The notes below the pieces were generated by a model. That model was not told the origin of the DNA. It saw only the letters and a list, made by a program, of their open reading frames with translations, and searched no databases. The translations under genes and the position numbers were made by a program. Positions 37,064-46,131 of a DNA stretch of 64,000 nucleotides are shown one piece after another. The DNA comes from Sphingomonas sp. So64.6b (GTDB lineage Bacteria > Pseudomonadota > Alphaproteobacteria > Sphingomonadales > Sphingomonadaceae): the NCBI RefSeq assembly GCF_014171475.1, contig NZ_CP048817.1, positions 1,054,001-1,118,000 on the forward strand, read 5' to 3'. Numbering within the stretch: position 1 is the first letter of the stretch; each line of letters opens with the position of its first letter.

Positions 37064-37696
37064 ATGTACGACCAATCCAAGCAATCCGAGTTGATCCGGT
37101 TCGCACGCGTCGGTGTGGGCTCTACCGTCATCGACGTCTACCCAGGCGACGGCGACTGGACGCGTCTGTTCTCCGATGTCGTGGGACCCGAAGGTCGGGT
37201 CTACAGCTTCGTGCCGGCCGAAGTCGCCCACTTCAAGAACGATCCGGTCGGCCTCATGCGAATGCTTGCGAGGGAGCCGGGCCTGGAGAATGTCGAAGCC
37301 GTCTCCGCGGATCTCGTCGCGATGCCGGAAGCCATGCAGCCCGCGGATGTCGTGTGGCTGCACTTGTTCTACCACGATCTTCACACCGCGCTTATCCAGG
37401 CCAAGGGCGCGACCGCGGCCGACTTCAATCGAGCCGTCTACGAGCGGCTGAAGCCTGGTGGGTGCTACGTCATCGTTGACCACGCCGCCGCTGCGGGGTC
37501 GGGCACGACGAACACCCAGTCGCTGCATCGGATCGATCCCGCGTCCGTCCGCCAGGAGGTCGAGGCGGCCGGCTTCGTGCTGGACGCGGTAAGCACCATG
37601 CTCGTGGACGAGGACGATCAACACTCGATCAAGGTGTTCGATCCTTCGATCAAGGGTCAGACCGATCGCTTCGCCTATCGGTTCGTTAAGTCCTGA
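37064..37696 (+). CDS. Class I SAM-dependent methyltransferase-like protein
   Basis: The 210-aa protein has a Rossmann methyltransferase order: VIDVYPGDGDWTRLFSDVVG (in place of the common DxGxGxG), ADLVAMP, PADVVWLHLFYHDLH and RLKPGGCYVIVDHAA. It resembles the COG4798 predicted methyltransferases. It closes the operon that starts with the SDR pair. Confidence 0.8.
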   Translation: MYDQSKQSELIRFARVGVGSTVIDVYPGDGDWTRLFSDVVGPEGRVYSFVPAEVAHFKNDPVGLMRMLAREPGLENVEAVSADLVAMPEAMQPADVVWLHLFYHDLHTALIQAKGATAADFNRAVYERLKPGGCYVIVDHAAAAGSGTTNTQSLHRIDPASVRQEVEAAGFVLDAVSTMLVDEDDQHSIKVFDPSIKGQTDRFAYRFVKS

Positions 37697-38228
37697 CAGG
37701 TCCGGCTCGCATCCTTCAGTAGCCCGGCCTACCAGGCAGCGGCGCGTAACGCCCCCATCTCCTGATCAGGTTTTTGCACGGCCTGCCTCCGTTACGCCCG
37801 CGTCTCCGTACCATGGTATCGCACTGCGGGGCGCCTTGCCCATGGGTTGTCAGGTATAAAGTTTATCTTATTGAATTAGCGCCGATATTTTAAATCTCCA
37901 CTCCCGCTCACGCTAGAGATATGTTACAAAAGGGGTGTAACATATCTCCCCGGTCGCCCCTCTCGATCCTTCCGCATTGCCCTTGAGCGGATCGATTTTC
38001 CTCACGCGCGAACGACACGCCGGGGATACTACACAACCGGTGTCCCATATCTCCCCCGCGCCATACTTCTCCTCCCGGCCCCGCGCCCACTCACGGCACG
38101 ATTCAACCACGCTCCGGCCTCCGCTATTCATCAGCAATGGAGAAGCCGCGCGCCAACCTCAAACCCGCTGATACCCCTCCGTCGCTGCACTCTCGCCACC
38201 GCCGATCCGCGCTGCTATCGGCAAGGGA
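37697..38228. other. Intergenic region before parC with repeats
   Basis: These 532 bases hold no supportable gene. The part at 37840-37910 is AT-rich and may hold a promoter. The stretch 37916-38053 contains the interspersed repeat listed separately. A short frame on the minus strand (37913-38137) is a by-product of the repeat. Confidence 0.5.
37916..38053 (-). repeat. Interspersed palindromic element, two units
   Basis: GAGATATGTTACA at 37916-37928 is mirrored perfectly by TGTAACATATCTC at 37936-37948. On the minus strand, GAGATATGGGACACC lies at 38053-38039, and between them a block reads AATCGAT, then GGGCAATGCGG and AGGAT (37965-37997). The same blocks in the same order occur on the plus strand at 60577-60627, so this is a dispersed element and not a single operator. 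Confidence 0.65.
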
Positions 38229-40487
38229 ATGACCATCGATGTGACCGACACCATTCCCGACCCCTTCAACGCAATCGTCGACGCGCCCTTCGATAGCGCG
38301 CTCTCCGATCGCTATCTCGTCTATGCGCTGTCGACGATCACCGCGCGCTCCTTGCCGGATGTCCGCGACGGGCTGAAGCCGGTGCATCGCCGCCTGTTAT
38401 GGGCGATGCGGCTGCTCAAGCTCGATCCGAGCCAGGGTTACAAGAAATGCGCGCGCGTCGTCGGCGACGTGATCGGCAAATATCATCCGCATGGCGACCA
38501 GTCGGTCTATGACGCGATGGTCCGCCTCGCGCAGAGTTTCGCGATGCGCTACCCGCTGGTCGACGGACAGGGCAATTTCGGCAATATCGACGGCGATAAC
38601 GCCGCCGCCTATCGCTATACCGAGGCGCGGCTGACTCAGGTCGCGATCGACATGATGGACGGCCTGGACGAGGATGCCGTCGATTACCGCCCGACCTATA
38701 ATGGCGAGGAGCAGGAGCCTGAGCTCTTTCCCGGCCTGTTCCCCAATCTGCTCGCCAATGGCGCCGCCGGCATCGCGGTCGGCATGGCGACGAGCATCCC
38801 GCCGCACAACGCCGCCGAACTGTTCGACGCCGCGATCCTGCTGATCGATCAGCCCGGCGCAACCGACGCGCAGGTGCTGGAACATGTGAAGGGTCCGGAT
38901 TTCCCGACTGGCGGCCTGGTCGTCGACAGCGCCGCTTCGATCGCCGAATCCTATGCAACCGGGCGCGGCGGTTTCCGCGTTCGCGCGCGCTGGATAATCG
39001 AGCGCGAAAAAGGCGGCGGCTGGAACGCGATCATCACCGAGATCCCGTACGGCATCGCCAAGGGCAAGCTGATCGAACAGATCGCCGGCTTGATCAACGA
39101 CAAGAAACTGCCGATCCTCGCCGATATCCGCGATGAATCCGACAGCGAGATCCGCATCGTCATCGAACCGCGCAGCCGCACGGTCGATCCCGAGATGCTG
39201 ATGGAAAGCCTGTTCCGGATGAGCGATCTGGAAAATCGCGTCAGCCTCAACCTCAATGTGCTCGATTCGCGCCGCACCCCGCGCGTGATGTCGCTGCGCG
39301 AGGCGCTGCAGGGCTGGGTCGAGCATCAGTTCATCGTTCTGCAGCGCCGTACCGCGCATCGGCTGGGCAAGATCGGCGACCGGGTCGAACTGCTCGACGG
39401 CTATCTCATCGCCTATCTCAACCTCGACCGGGTGATCGAGATCATCCGCACCGAGGATGAGCCCAAGCCGGTGATGATTGCCGAATTCGGCCTGACCGAT
39501 CGCCAGGCCGAGGCGATCCTCGACATGCGGCTGCGGCGCTTGCGTAAGCTGGAAGAGATGGAAATCCGCAAGGAGCGCGAGGGACTCGAGGCGGAAAAGA
39601 CCGGCCTCGAACTGCTGCTCGGCAGCGACGCGCGGCAACGCACCCGGCTGAAGAAGGATATGGGCAAGCTGCGCGAGCGCTATGGCCCCGAGACGTTGCT
39701 CGGCAAGCGCCGCACCACCGTCGAAGAGGCCGGGCCGGCGCGCGATATCCCGCTCGAGGCGATGATCGAGCGCGAGCCGATCACCGTGATCATGTCGCAG
39801 CGCGGCTGGATCCGCGCGATGAAGGGCCATGCCGACGAAGCGACGATCGCTGCGCAGAAGTTCAAGGAAGGCGATGGTCCGATGTTCGCCTTCCCGGCGC
39901 AGACCACCGACAAGATCCTGCTCGCCGCCGAGACCGGGCGCTTCTACACGCTCGCGGCCGACAAGCTGCCCGGTGGGCGAGGCTTCGGCGAACCGGTGCG
40001 GCTGATGATCGACCTTGATGGCGAGACCGGCATTGTCGGCCTGTTGCCGGCGAGTGCGGCGGAAAAGCTGATTGTCGCCGCGACCGATGGCCGCGGATTC
40101 ATCGTCCGCACCGCTGATACGATCGCCGAGACGCGAAAAGGAAAGACGGTTGTCACACCTCGCATCGGCGCGAAGCTGAAAGTCGTCCGGCCGGTGACGC
40201 CAGATGCCGATTATGTCGCCGCGATCGGCGACAATCGCCGCTTGCTGGTTTTCCCATTGTCCGAACTGGCCGAGCTGGCACGCGGGCAGGGGGTGCAGTT
40301 GCAGCGTTACGGCGACGGCGGCCTGTCCGATGCGATCACCTTCGTGTTCGCTAGCGGGTTGAGCTGGCCGATGGGCGGCGACACTGGTCGCACACGGACC
40401 GAGACCGATCTCGCGCCGTGGCGCGCCGCGCGTGGCGCGGCCGGCCGCATGCCGCCGACCGGGTTCCCGCGCGACAATCGCTTTTAA
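38229..40487 (+). CDS. parC: DNA topoisomerase IV subunit A
   Basis: The 752-aa protein is the DNA-cleaving subunit of topoisomerase IV, which unlinks daughter chromosomes. The catalytic Tyr is residue 130 in [11 protein letters not shown]. The N-terminal domain has [15 protein letters not shown] and the quinolone-contact region [15 protein letters not shown]; in the position of the sensitive Ser of E. coli ParC there is Gln 91, with Asp 95 at the acidic position. The C-terminal part has beta-pinwheel-like repeats but is short. It is distinguished from GyrA by that short tail and by lack of a GyrA box. Confidence 0.93.
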   Translation: MTIDVTDTIPDPFNAIVDAPFDSALSDRYLVYALSTITARSLPDVRDGLKPVHRRLLWAMRLLKLDPSQGYKKCARVVGDVIGKYHPHGDQSVYDAMVRLAQSFAMRYPLVDGQGNFGNIDGDNAAAYRYTEARLTQVAIDMMDGLDEDAVDYRPTYNGEEQEPELFPGLFPNLLANGAAGIAVGMATSIPPHNAAELFDAAILLIDQPGATDAQVLEHVKGPDFPTGGLVVDSAASIAESYATGRGGFRVRARWIIEREKGGGWNAIITEIPYGIAKGKLIEQIAGLINDKKLPILADIRDESDSEIRIVIEPRSRTVDPEMLMESLFRMSDLENRVSLNLNVLDSRRTPRVMSLREALQGWVEHQFIVLQRRTAHRLGKIGDRVELLDGYLIAYLNLDRVIEIIRTEDEPKPVMIAEFGLTDRQAEAILDMRLRRLRKLEEMEIRKEREGLEAEKTGLELLLGSDARQRTRLKKDMGKLRERYGPETLLGKRRTTVEEAGPARDIPLEAMIEREPITVIMSQRGWIRAMKGHADEATIAAQKFKEGDGPMFAFPAQTTDKILLAAETGRFYTLAADKLPGGRGFGEPVRLMIDLDGETGIVGLLPASAAEKLIVAATDGRGFIVRTADTIAETRKGKTVVTPRIGAKLKVVRPVTPDADYVAAIGDNRRLLVFPLSELAELARGQGVQLQRYGDGGLSDAITFVFASGLSWPMGGDTGRTRTETDLAPWRAARGAAGRMPPTGFPRDNRF

Positions 40488-40498
40488 TAGCTTTTGGG

Positions 40499-40524
40499 GC
40501 AAGGCGGTGGCGGCACCGCCTTGC
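40499..40524 (+). terminator. Hairpin after parC
   Basis: GCAAGGCGGT pairs perfectly with ACCGCCTTGC around a GGCGGC loop, 11 bp after the parC stop. There is no T-run after it, so it may be a rho-assisted or processing hairpin. Confidence 0.5.
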
Positions 40525-40601
40525 TCGAAAGCACCAAAACGCGTGCGTAATTGAGCCAATTTTCAGCGGGCCTTAACGAAATTGGATTAGGCGCTGATCC
40601 A

Positions 40602-42317
40602 ATGGCGCTGACAAAGCCTCTAAACCTTTTCAAATTGAAGCAGCCGGACGTCCCGGCGGCGCCGATCACTGTCACCCCCGCGCTGGACATGGCAGCAGCG
40701 GCGATAGACCTGTTGCCGATCCCGGCGGCGCTCGTCGCGCATCGCGACGGCAAGTTCCTGCTGCTGACCGTCAATCACCCGTTCCGCCTCGCCGGCCTCG
40801 GCACGCACCCGGAACAATCGCCGTTTATCGCGCAAATCGGCGCCCGCCTGCAGGCATTTATCGAAGGGGATAGCCTGCGCGAGGATTTCGCGTGGGAATT
40901 CGGCGACACGGTTGATTGCCGCTACTACCGCGTGACCTTGGCGCGCCTCGTGCGCAATGAGGACCGCCGGTGCCTCGTCACACTGGTCGATCACACTTCG
41001 GAACTGCGCACCGAACATAATCTGCGCCGTGAGATGATGACCGACAGCCTGACCGGCCTGTCGAATCGCGCGGGTTTCTCCGACCGGCTCGAAGCCCTGA
41101 TGGCGGACCAGGATCAGCGCGCGCGTTATGCCGTGCTTGTGCTCGATCTCGACCGTTTCAGCCGGGTCAACGCTTGCCTGGGTTCGATGGCAGGCGACGA
41201 ATTGCTGATCACCGTGGCGCGCCGGCTCAAGGGCGCGCTCAGGGCGCATGACGTGCTCGCGCGTACCGGCGGTGACGAATTTGGCATCCTGCTGACGCTC
41301 GAGGAAGGGCCGGCCGACGCCGATCAGGTCGCCCGACGCATTCAGGGCGCACTTGCCACGCCGTTTCGTCTGTCGGATTTCGAAATCCGCGTTTCCTGTT
41401 CGATCGGCATCGCGTTCGGTTCGGCCGATGTCGACGATGCCGAGGAACTGATCCGCCACGCACAGTTCGCGGTCAAACGGTCAAAGGTCAGCGGTGGTGC
41501 CGAAGCCTATCAGACTCAGGCGTTCGACCTGGCGCGTGAACAGTTCGGCATGGAAACCGCGCTGCGCCGCGCGATCGAAAACGGCCTGATGCGCCTGACG
41601 TATCAACCGATCTGCGATCTCGCAACGGGCAAGATCGTCGCCTTCGAATCGCTCGCACGCTGGACCGACGAAGACGGCGTCGAGCATTCGCCCAATGATT
41701 TCATCCCCGTCGCCGAAGAATCGGGCCTGATCGTGCCGCTCGGCCGCTGGGCGATCGAGGAAGCGGCGCGGACGCTCGCCGGCTGGGATGCGAGGTCGGG
41801 CGGCGATTGCGGCGTGAAGCTCGCGGTCAATCTGTCGGCGATCCAGTTGCAGCGCGATGCCATCGCGCCGGTGGTCGAACGCGCTTTGTCGCTTAACGGC
41901 CTGCCCGGATCACGCTTTACGCTGGAACTGACCGAAAGCGCGCTGGTCACTGATCCCGACCGTATCGCGTCGATCATGCACGCGCTCAAAAGCCTGGGCA
42001 CGACAATCGCGATGGACGATTTCGGCACCGGATATTCCAACCTCGCCTATTTGCAGAAACTGCCGATCGACGTGCTCAAGATCGACCGCAGCTTCATCAC
42101 CGGCATGCTCGCCGATCGTGACAAGATCGCCATTGTGCGCGCGATTCTCAGCCTGGCCCAGGCGCTCGGCATGAAGACGACCGCAGAGGGGATCGAGACC
42201 AACGAACTGGCGCAAACGCTTGCCGCGCTCGGCTGCACCTATGGCCAGGGTTATGTCTATGCCCGCGCGCTCGAGGCCGATGCGGCCTATACCTATCTGG
42301 TCGCCAACAACCATTGA
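40602..42317 (+). CDS. GGDEF-EAL cyclic-di-GMP protein
   Basis: The 571-aa protein has an N-terminal PAS-like sensor region (AALVAHRDGKFLLLTVNHPF), a GGDEF domain with intact RTGGDEFGIL and an EAL domain with FESLARW (the motif is ESL), LAVNLSAIQLQ, ELTESALV, DDFGTGYSNL, KIDRSFI and AEGIET. Both domains keep their key acidic residues, so it could make and break c-di-GMP. It appears soluble. Its end overlaps the convergent CCA transferase gene by 25 bp. A TTG start at 40551 is possible. Confidence 0.88.
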   Translation: MALTKPLNLFKLKQPDVPAAPITVTPALDMAAAAIDLLPIPAALVAHRDGKFLLLTVNHPFRLAGLGTHPEQSPFIAQIGARLQAFIEGDSLREDFAWEFGDTVDCRYYRVTLARLVRNEDRRCLVTLVDHTSELRTEHNLRREMMTDSLTGLSNRAGFSDRLEALMADQDQRARYAVLVLDLDRFSRVNACLGSMAGDELLITVARRLKGALRAHDVLARTGGDEFGILLTLEEGPADADQVARRIQGALATPFRLSDFEIRVSCSIGIAFGSADVDDAEELIRHAQFAVKRSKVSGGAEAYQTQAFDLAREQFGMETALRRAIENGLMRLTYQPICDLATGKIVAFESLARWTDEDGVEHSPNDFIPVAEESGLIVPLGRWAIEEAARTLAGWDARSGGDCGVKLAVNLSAIQLQRDAIAPVVERALSLNGLPGSRFTLELTESALVTDPDRIASIMHALKSLGTTIAMDDFGTGYSNLAYLQKLPIDVLKIDRSFITGMLADRDKIAIVRAILSLAQALGMKTTAEGIETNELAQTLAALGCTYGQGYVYARALEADAAYTYLVANNH

Positions 42318-43492
42318 GCGACGCTGTCGTCGGCGATCGCCGCCACGCGCGCCGCATCGGGGAAACCTTCCGCGATCCATTGCTCTTCGACACTGCGCAG
42401 CAATCGCGCGACATCCGGGCCTTTCCTAACCCCGCGCTCGACCAGCGCACCACCGGTCAGCCGCAGTATCGGGCTGGTCCAGTCGGTCAGTGACGCGGTC
42501 TCGGTGACGGGGCGTTCGGACAGCAGCAACCGGTCGATCGCGAGCGCTTGCCCCAATCGATAGGCGATCACCTCGGCCGGTTCGTCGCCTGCGGATTGCG
42601 CCGCGCTGATCAGGCGCCGGCGGTCGATCTTGGACAGTTTGAGCCGGGCGCCGACATCCTCCGCCGCCGCCGGATCGCGCGGCAGCAGCGCGCTCAGTCG
42701 GCGAATCGCATCGCCGGTAACGCCGGCTGCCGCTTCGCGTTCGGCAAGAACCGCCAAACGCTCGACGCCCTGCGCACCGATCTCGGGCAGGACGGGCAGG
42801 AAAATGCCGCGCTCGACAATCAGTTCCACGACCGGCACCGCATGCTGGGCAACTAGCAGCTTGAGCAGTTCCGACGCGATCCGTTCGCGCGACAATGCCA
42901 TCAGGTCGTTGGCGCGCGTGGCGCATGCCTCCAGACCCGCATGGTCGATCTCGTCACCAAAACGGGCATGGAACCGGAAGAAACGCAGGATGCGTAAATG
43001 ATCCTCGGCGATGCGCTGCAACGGATCGCCGATGAAGCGCACGCGTTGTGCCGCCAAGTCCTCGCGTCCGCCGAAATAATCGACGATTTCGCCGGTCAAT
43101 GGGTCGGCGTAGAGCGCGTTGATCGTGAAATCGCGCCGCGCCGCATCCTCGCGCCAATCGTCGGTAAAGGCGACCGTCGCATGCCGCCCGTCGGTCGAAA
43201 CGTCGCGGCGCAACGTGGTCACCTCGACTGGCGAGCCGCCCGGCAGGATCGCGGTGATCGTGCCGTGCGCCAGCCCGGTCGGCACCGCGCGGATGCCCGC
43301 CGCGCGCAAGCGATCGAGTACGTCTTCGGGCGCCAGTGGCGTGGCGAGGTCGATATCCGCGACGTCGATGCCGAGCAAAGTATCGCGCACCGCGCCGCCG
43401 ACGAATCGGACATGACCCTCGGCCGCGCCGAGCACGTCGCATAGTCTCGCCAGCCCCTCGCGCTCGCGCCATGCAGCGGGTGGCAGAGTCAT
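42293..43492 (-). CDS. CCA tRNA nucleotidyltransferase / poly(A) polymerase family
   Basis: The 399-aa class II nucleotidyltransferase has HVRFVGGAVRDTLLG, DIDLAT (catalytic Asp pair), RRDFTINALYADPLTG, and the RNA-binding part LRILRFFRFHARFG. Alphaproteobacteria use such proteins to add CCA to tRNA; the sequence does not separate that role from poly(A) polymerase with certainty. Its ATG overlaps the end of the NUDIX gene, making an operon of DUF1285, NUDIX and this gene. Confidence 0.9.
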   Translation of the reverse strand: MTLPPAAWREREGLARLCDVLGAAEGHVRFVGGAVRDTLLGIDVADIDLATPLAPEDVLDRLRAAGIRAVPTGLAHGTITAILPGGSPVEVTTLRRDVSTDGRHATVAFTDDWREDAARRDFTINALYADPLTGEIVDYFGGREDLAAQRVRFIGDPLQRIAEDHLRILRFFRFHARFGDEIDHAGLEACATRANDLMALSRERIASELLKLLVAQHAVPVVELIVERGIFLPVLPEIGAQGVERLAVLAEREAAAGVTGDAIRRLSALLPRDPAAAEDVGARLKLSKIDRRRLISAAQSAGDEPAEVIAYRLGQALAIDRLLLSERPVTETASLTDWTSPILRLTGGALVERGVRKGPDVARLLRSVEEQWIAEGFPDAARVAAIADDSVAQWLLATR

Positions 43493-44091
43493 CCGGTCCA
43501 TCGCAGCCTGCGCGACAGATTGACGATCATCGCGGCGGTCGCACCCCAGATGCGGCGGCCTTCCCAGTTGATCTCGTAATAATGCCGGTTGCGCCCCTGC
43601 CATTCGGTCGTCGCCTCGATATGGTTGGCGCTTTCGAGCAGGAAGCCGAGCGGCACCTCGAATACGTCCGCCACCTCTGCTTTGTTGGGAATGAACGACA
43701 GGTCGGGCGGCACCACGCCGATCACCGGCGTGACATCGAAACCGGTGACGGTGCGATAGCGGTCGGCGGTGCCGATTACGGTGACCTGGTCGCGCCGCAG
43801 GGCGATTTCCTCTTCCGCCTCGCGCAGCGCGGCGGCGATCGCGTCGGTATCGCCCGAATCGATTCGTCCACCGGGAAAGGCGATCTGTCCGGCATGGCGA
43901 CGCATCGTGTCAGGCCGTTGAGTCAGGATGACGCCCGGATCGTCCCGGTCGGTCACCGCGACGAGCACCGCCGCCCGCGCCATCGCCGGGCTGGCGTCGA
44001 GTTCGGGATCGCGATGATCTCCGGTCAGCAACACGGTGTCGAGCGTGTGTCCGGTTTCCAGCGCAAGGCGCAGCCGTTCGGCAAGCATCAT
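43489..44091 (-). CDS. CoA pyrophosphatase-type NUDIX hydrolase
   Basis: The 200-aa protein has the CoAse-type NUDIX box HAGQIAFPGGRIDSGD followed by ALREAEEEIAL, and the UPF0035-like RRHAGQIAFPGG motif before the box. It would split CoA or related pyrophosphates. It overlaps the genes on both sides by 4 bp. Confidence 0.88.
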   Translation of the reverse strand: MMLAERLRLALETGHTLDTVLLTGDHRDPELDASPAMARAAVLVAVTDRDDPGVILTQRPDTMRRHAGQIAFPGGRIDSGDTDAIAAALREAEEEIALRRDQVTVIGTADRYRTVTGFDVTPVIGVVPPDLSFIPNKAEVADVFEVPLGFLLESANHIEATTEWQGRNRHYYEINWEGRRIWGATAAMIVNLSRRLRWTG

Positions 44092-44654
44092 GCTACCGGC
44101 TCCAGCGCGAAGAAACTGCCATCACTCCAGATGCCTGGCGGCACATCCTCACCGGCCAGCGCGATCGATGCCAGTTCGTAATAGACTGGCCGCGCGACCA
44201 GCGCTTCGAGACCGCCGCGCACGTGCAGATAGGGGCGCGGGCCGTCCTCGCGGTCTTCGAAACGCAGCGGATGATCATGTCCTGCCGTCACCAGGTCACC
44301 GGTATTGAGTCGAAAGGCGAGGCGGGCATTGCGCCCTTCGCCCTCTGCTTTCATCTCGACCGCGACGAACGGCGCGTCCTCGACTATAATGTCGAGTTTC
44401 TCGACCGGCGTGACGAGTACATATGCGCCATCCGGCTCGCGCCGCAATATGGTCGAGAACAGCCGCACCATCGCCTGTCGTCCGATCGGCGATCCCTGAT
44501 GGAACCATGTGCCATCGCGCGCGATGCGCATCTCGCTGTCGCCACAATGCGTCGGATTCCAGCGCTCGACCGGGGGCAGCTTATTCTCTTCGGCGAGCCG
44601 CGCGATGTCGGTCAGCGACAGCGAAGCGAGATCCGGGACGGGGGGCATCGGCAT
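44088..44654 (-). CDS. DUF1285 family protein
   Basis: The 188-aa protein has the DUF1285 pattern: PVERWNPTHCGDSEMRIARD, GTWFHQGSPIGRQAMVRLFS, and RRELDG-like RREPDGAYVLVTPVEKL. It is usually found next to a CoA pyrophosphatase and CCA transferase in Alphaproteobacteria, as here. The function is unknown. Confidence 0.85.
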   Translation of the reverse strand: MPMPPVPDLASLSLTDIARLAEENKLPPVERWNPTHCGDSEMRIARDGTWFHQGSPIGRQAMVRLFSTILRREPDGAYVLVTPVEKLDIIVEDAPFVAVEMKAEGEGRNARLAFRLNTGDLVTAGHDHPLRFEDREDGPRPYLHVRGGLEALVARPVYYELASIALAGEDVPPGIWSDGSFFALEPVA

Positions 44655-44710
44655 CAGGCTGCGGTAGGCCAGCCCCGCGCGCCGGTAAAGCGCCGCAGTT
44701 CAGTGAAGCA

Positions 44711-45220
44711 TCAGGCATCGACGAGCAGCGGACCCAGCGACCCCGCGCCGATCGGCACATTGGCCCCACGCGCGAGCAGACGTTCGCGTTCGACCGGGCC
44801 AGGGACCCGCCAGCCGCCAGTCCGCTCGGCTGAAAATCCGAAAAACCGGCCATAATATTCCGGATCGCCGATCAGCATCAGGCGTTCCGAATCGCCGTGC
44901 GCTTCGGCGGTGTCGAGCGCGTGGTGCATCAGCATCCGGCCAATGCCGTCACGCTGCCGCACCGGCTCGACCGCAACCGGCCCGACCATGACCAGTGGCA
45001 CGACGGCGCCCTCCGCGCTGGTAAAGGCGATCGGCCAGCATTGGATCGTGCCGATCAGCGCGCCATGCTCGATTGCCGCGAAACTCAGCGCGGGCAGGGC
45101 GGGCACGCCGTCGCGGATGCGATAGGCGGTTCGGCCGTGCCGGTCGGTGCCGAACGCGCGATCGAGCAATTGCTCCACCGCATCCTCGTTCACATCGGCA
45201 ATCGGCACGATCTCGATCAC
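44711..45220 (-). CDS. GNAT-family N-acetyltransferase
   Basis: The 169-aa protein follows the GNAT fold: VVPLVMVGPVAVEPVRQRDG with the acetyl-CoA loop QRDGIGRMLM, then ERLMLIGDPEYYGRFFGFSA. It resembles the YhbS-type acetyltransferases (IGDPEYYGRFGF). Substrate unknown. It lies upstream of the DUF1285 operon with a 56-bp gap. Confidence 0.85.
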   Translation of the reverse strand: MIEIVPIADVNEDAVEQLLDRAFGTDRHGRTAYRIRDGVPALPALSFAAIEHGALIGTIQCWPIAFTSAEGAVVPLVMVGPVAVEPVRQRDGIGRMLMHHALDTAEAHGDSERLMLIGDPEYYGRFFGFSAERTGGWRVPGPVERERLLARGANVPIGAGSLGPLLVDA

Positions 45221-45355
45221 GGTCCAGGCTCCCCTTCGCGGTCATTCCCCCGGGCAATATATAGGGGCCGCGCGCTTTAGCTGTGGCGTGGCTGAACGCA
45301 AGCGGAATGACATTGGTCGAGCCGCAGGCGGCTTTCGCGGCCCGCGCCATCTGCT

Positions 45356-45760
45356 ATGGCGCGCGCTCAGTCAGTGAAAGGGCCGCGCTTGGACGACCGT
45401 CTCAGCCTCGAAGTACATGATCTCGACGTTCAGGTGCTGACGGGAATCTATTCCGAGGAGACGCACCTGCCGCAGCCGCTGCGCATCTCGATCACCGTGG
45501 ATATCGATTGCCCGGACCGATTCGTCGCCAATTCGCCGCTGCGCGCATCGAAAAACTATATGGATATCAAACACGCCGCGACCACCGCGCTGCCGGAAGG
45601 GGTGCACTTCACCCTGATCGAGGGAGTCGCCGATCATATCGTCGACACCCTGTTCCTGCAGGACAAACGCGTGACGAAAGTCGTCGTGAAGATCGTCAAG
45701 CTGGCGATCGCCGAAGCCGGCGAATCGATCGGCATCACGCTGACCCGCCACCGACGATGA
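45356..45760 (+). CDS. folB: Dihydroneopterin aldolase
   Basis: The 134-aa enzyme acts in folate synthesis. The family pattern is visible in LEVHDLDVQVLTGIYSEETH, NYMDIKHAATTAL (with the Asp-Ile and Lys positions), HFTLIEGVADHIVDTLF (catalytic Glu region) and VVVKIVKLAIAEAG. Its stop overlaps the start of the next gene by 4 bp. Confidence 0.9.
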   Translation: MARAQSVKGPRLDDRLSLEVHDLDVQVLTGIYSEETHLPQPLRISITVDIDCPDRFVANSPLRASKNYMDIKHAATTALPEGVHFTLIEGVADHIVDTLFLQDKRVTKVVVKIVKLAIAEAGESIGITLTRHRR

Positions 45761-46131
45761 CCGCCGGGCCGGCAACCGGCGATCTGCTCTCCGCTGTCGT
45801 CACTCTGCTTGGCGGTATATCCGATTCGGTGCGAATCCTGCCGGCGACCGTCCCGATCGGGGACATGATCGATCAGCTCCGGGGCGCCCGGCCGGAAATG
45901 ACCCCGGAAATGACTCTTGTCCTCGCCGGGCCGGACCTGACGGCGATCGATCGCGCCATGTTGCTGGCGGCGATGGGTCCTTTGGCGATCGAATTGGCAC
46001 CGGCGCGGCGAATCGGTGTGCTCGATATCGCCGATGGCGCCGCTGCCGCAGAGATCGCTGCAGCGGCCCGGTTCCTGATCGAGGCGGGATCGACCACCGG
46101 TCAGACCCTGCGAATCGAGGCCGTCTCCTAG
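45757..46131 (+). CDS. Short Rossmann-like protein coupled to folB
   Basis: The 124-aa product begins MTAGPATGDLLSAVVTLLGG and has alternating hydrophobic strands and helices (EMTLVLAGPDLTAIDRAML, RRIGVLDIADGAAAAEIAAA), like part of a Rossmann fold, but no complete cofactor motif. It starts inside the folB stop codon, so it is likely translated with folB. Function unknown. Confidence 0.65.
   Translation: MTAGPATGDLLSAVVTLLGGISDSVRILPATVPIGDMIDQLRGARPEMTPEMTLVLAGPDLTAIDRAMLLAAMGPLAIELAPARRIGVLDIADGAAAAEIAAAARFLIEAGSTTGQTLRIEAVS

Noticed and set aside
37913..38137. A 74-aa minus-strand frame
   Set aside because: Its amino acids (GEIWDT, GEICYTP) arise from the repeated GAGATATG element, so it reflects the repeat rather than a gene.
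38397..40559. A 720-aa minus-strand frame antisense to parC
   Set aside because: It covers parC, which is certain. Long antisense frames are expected at this GC content. No domain is visible.
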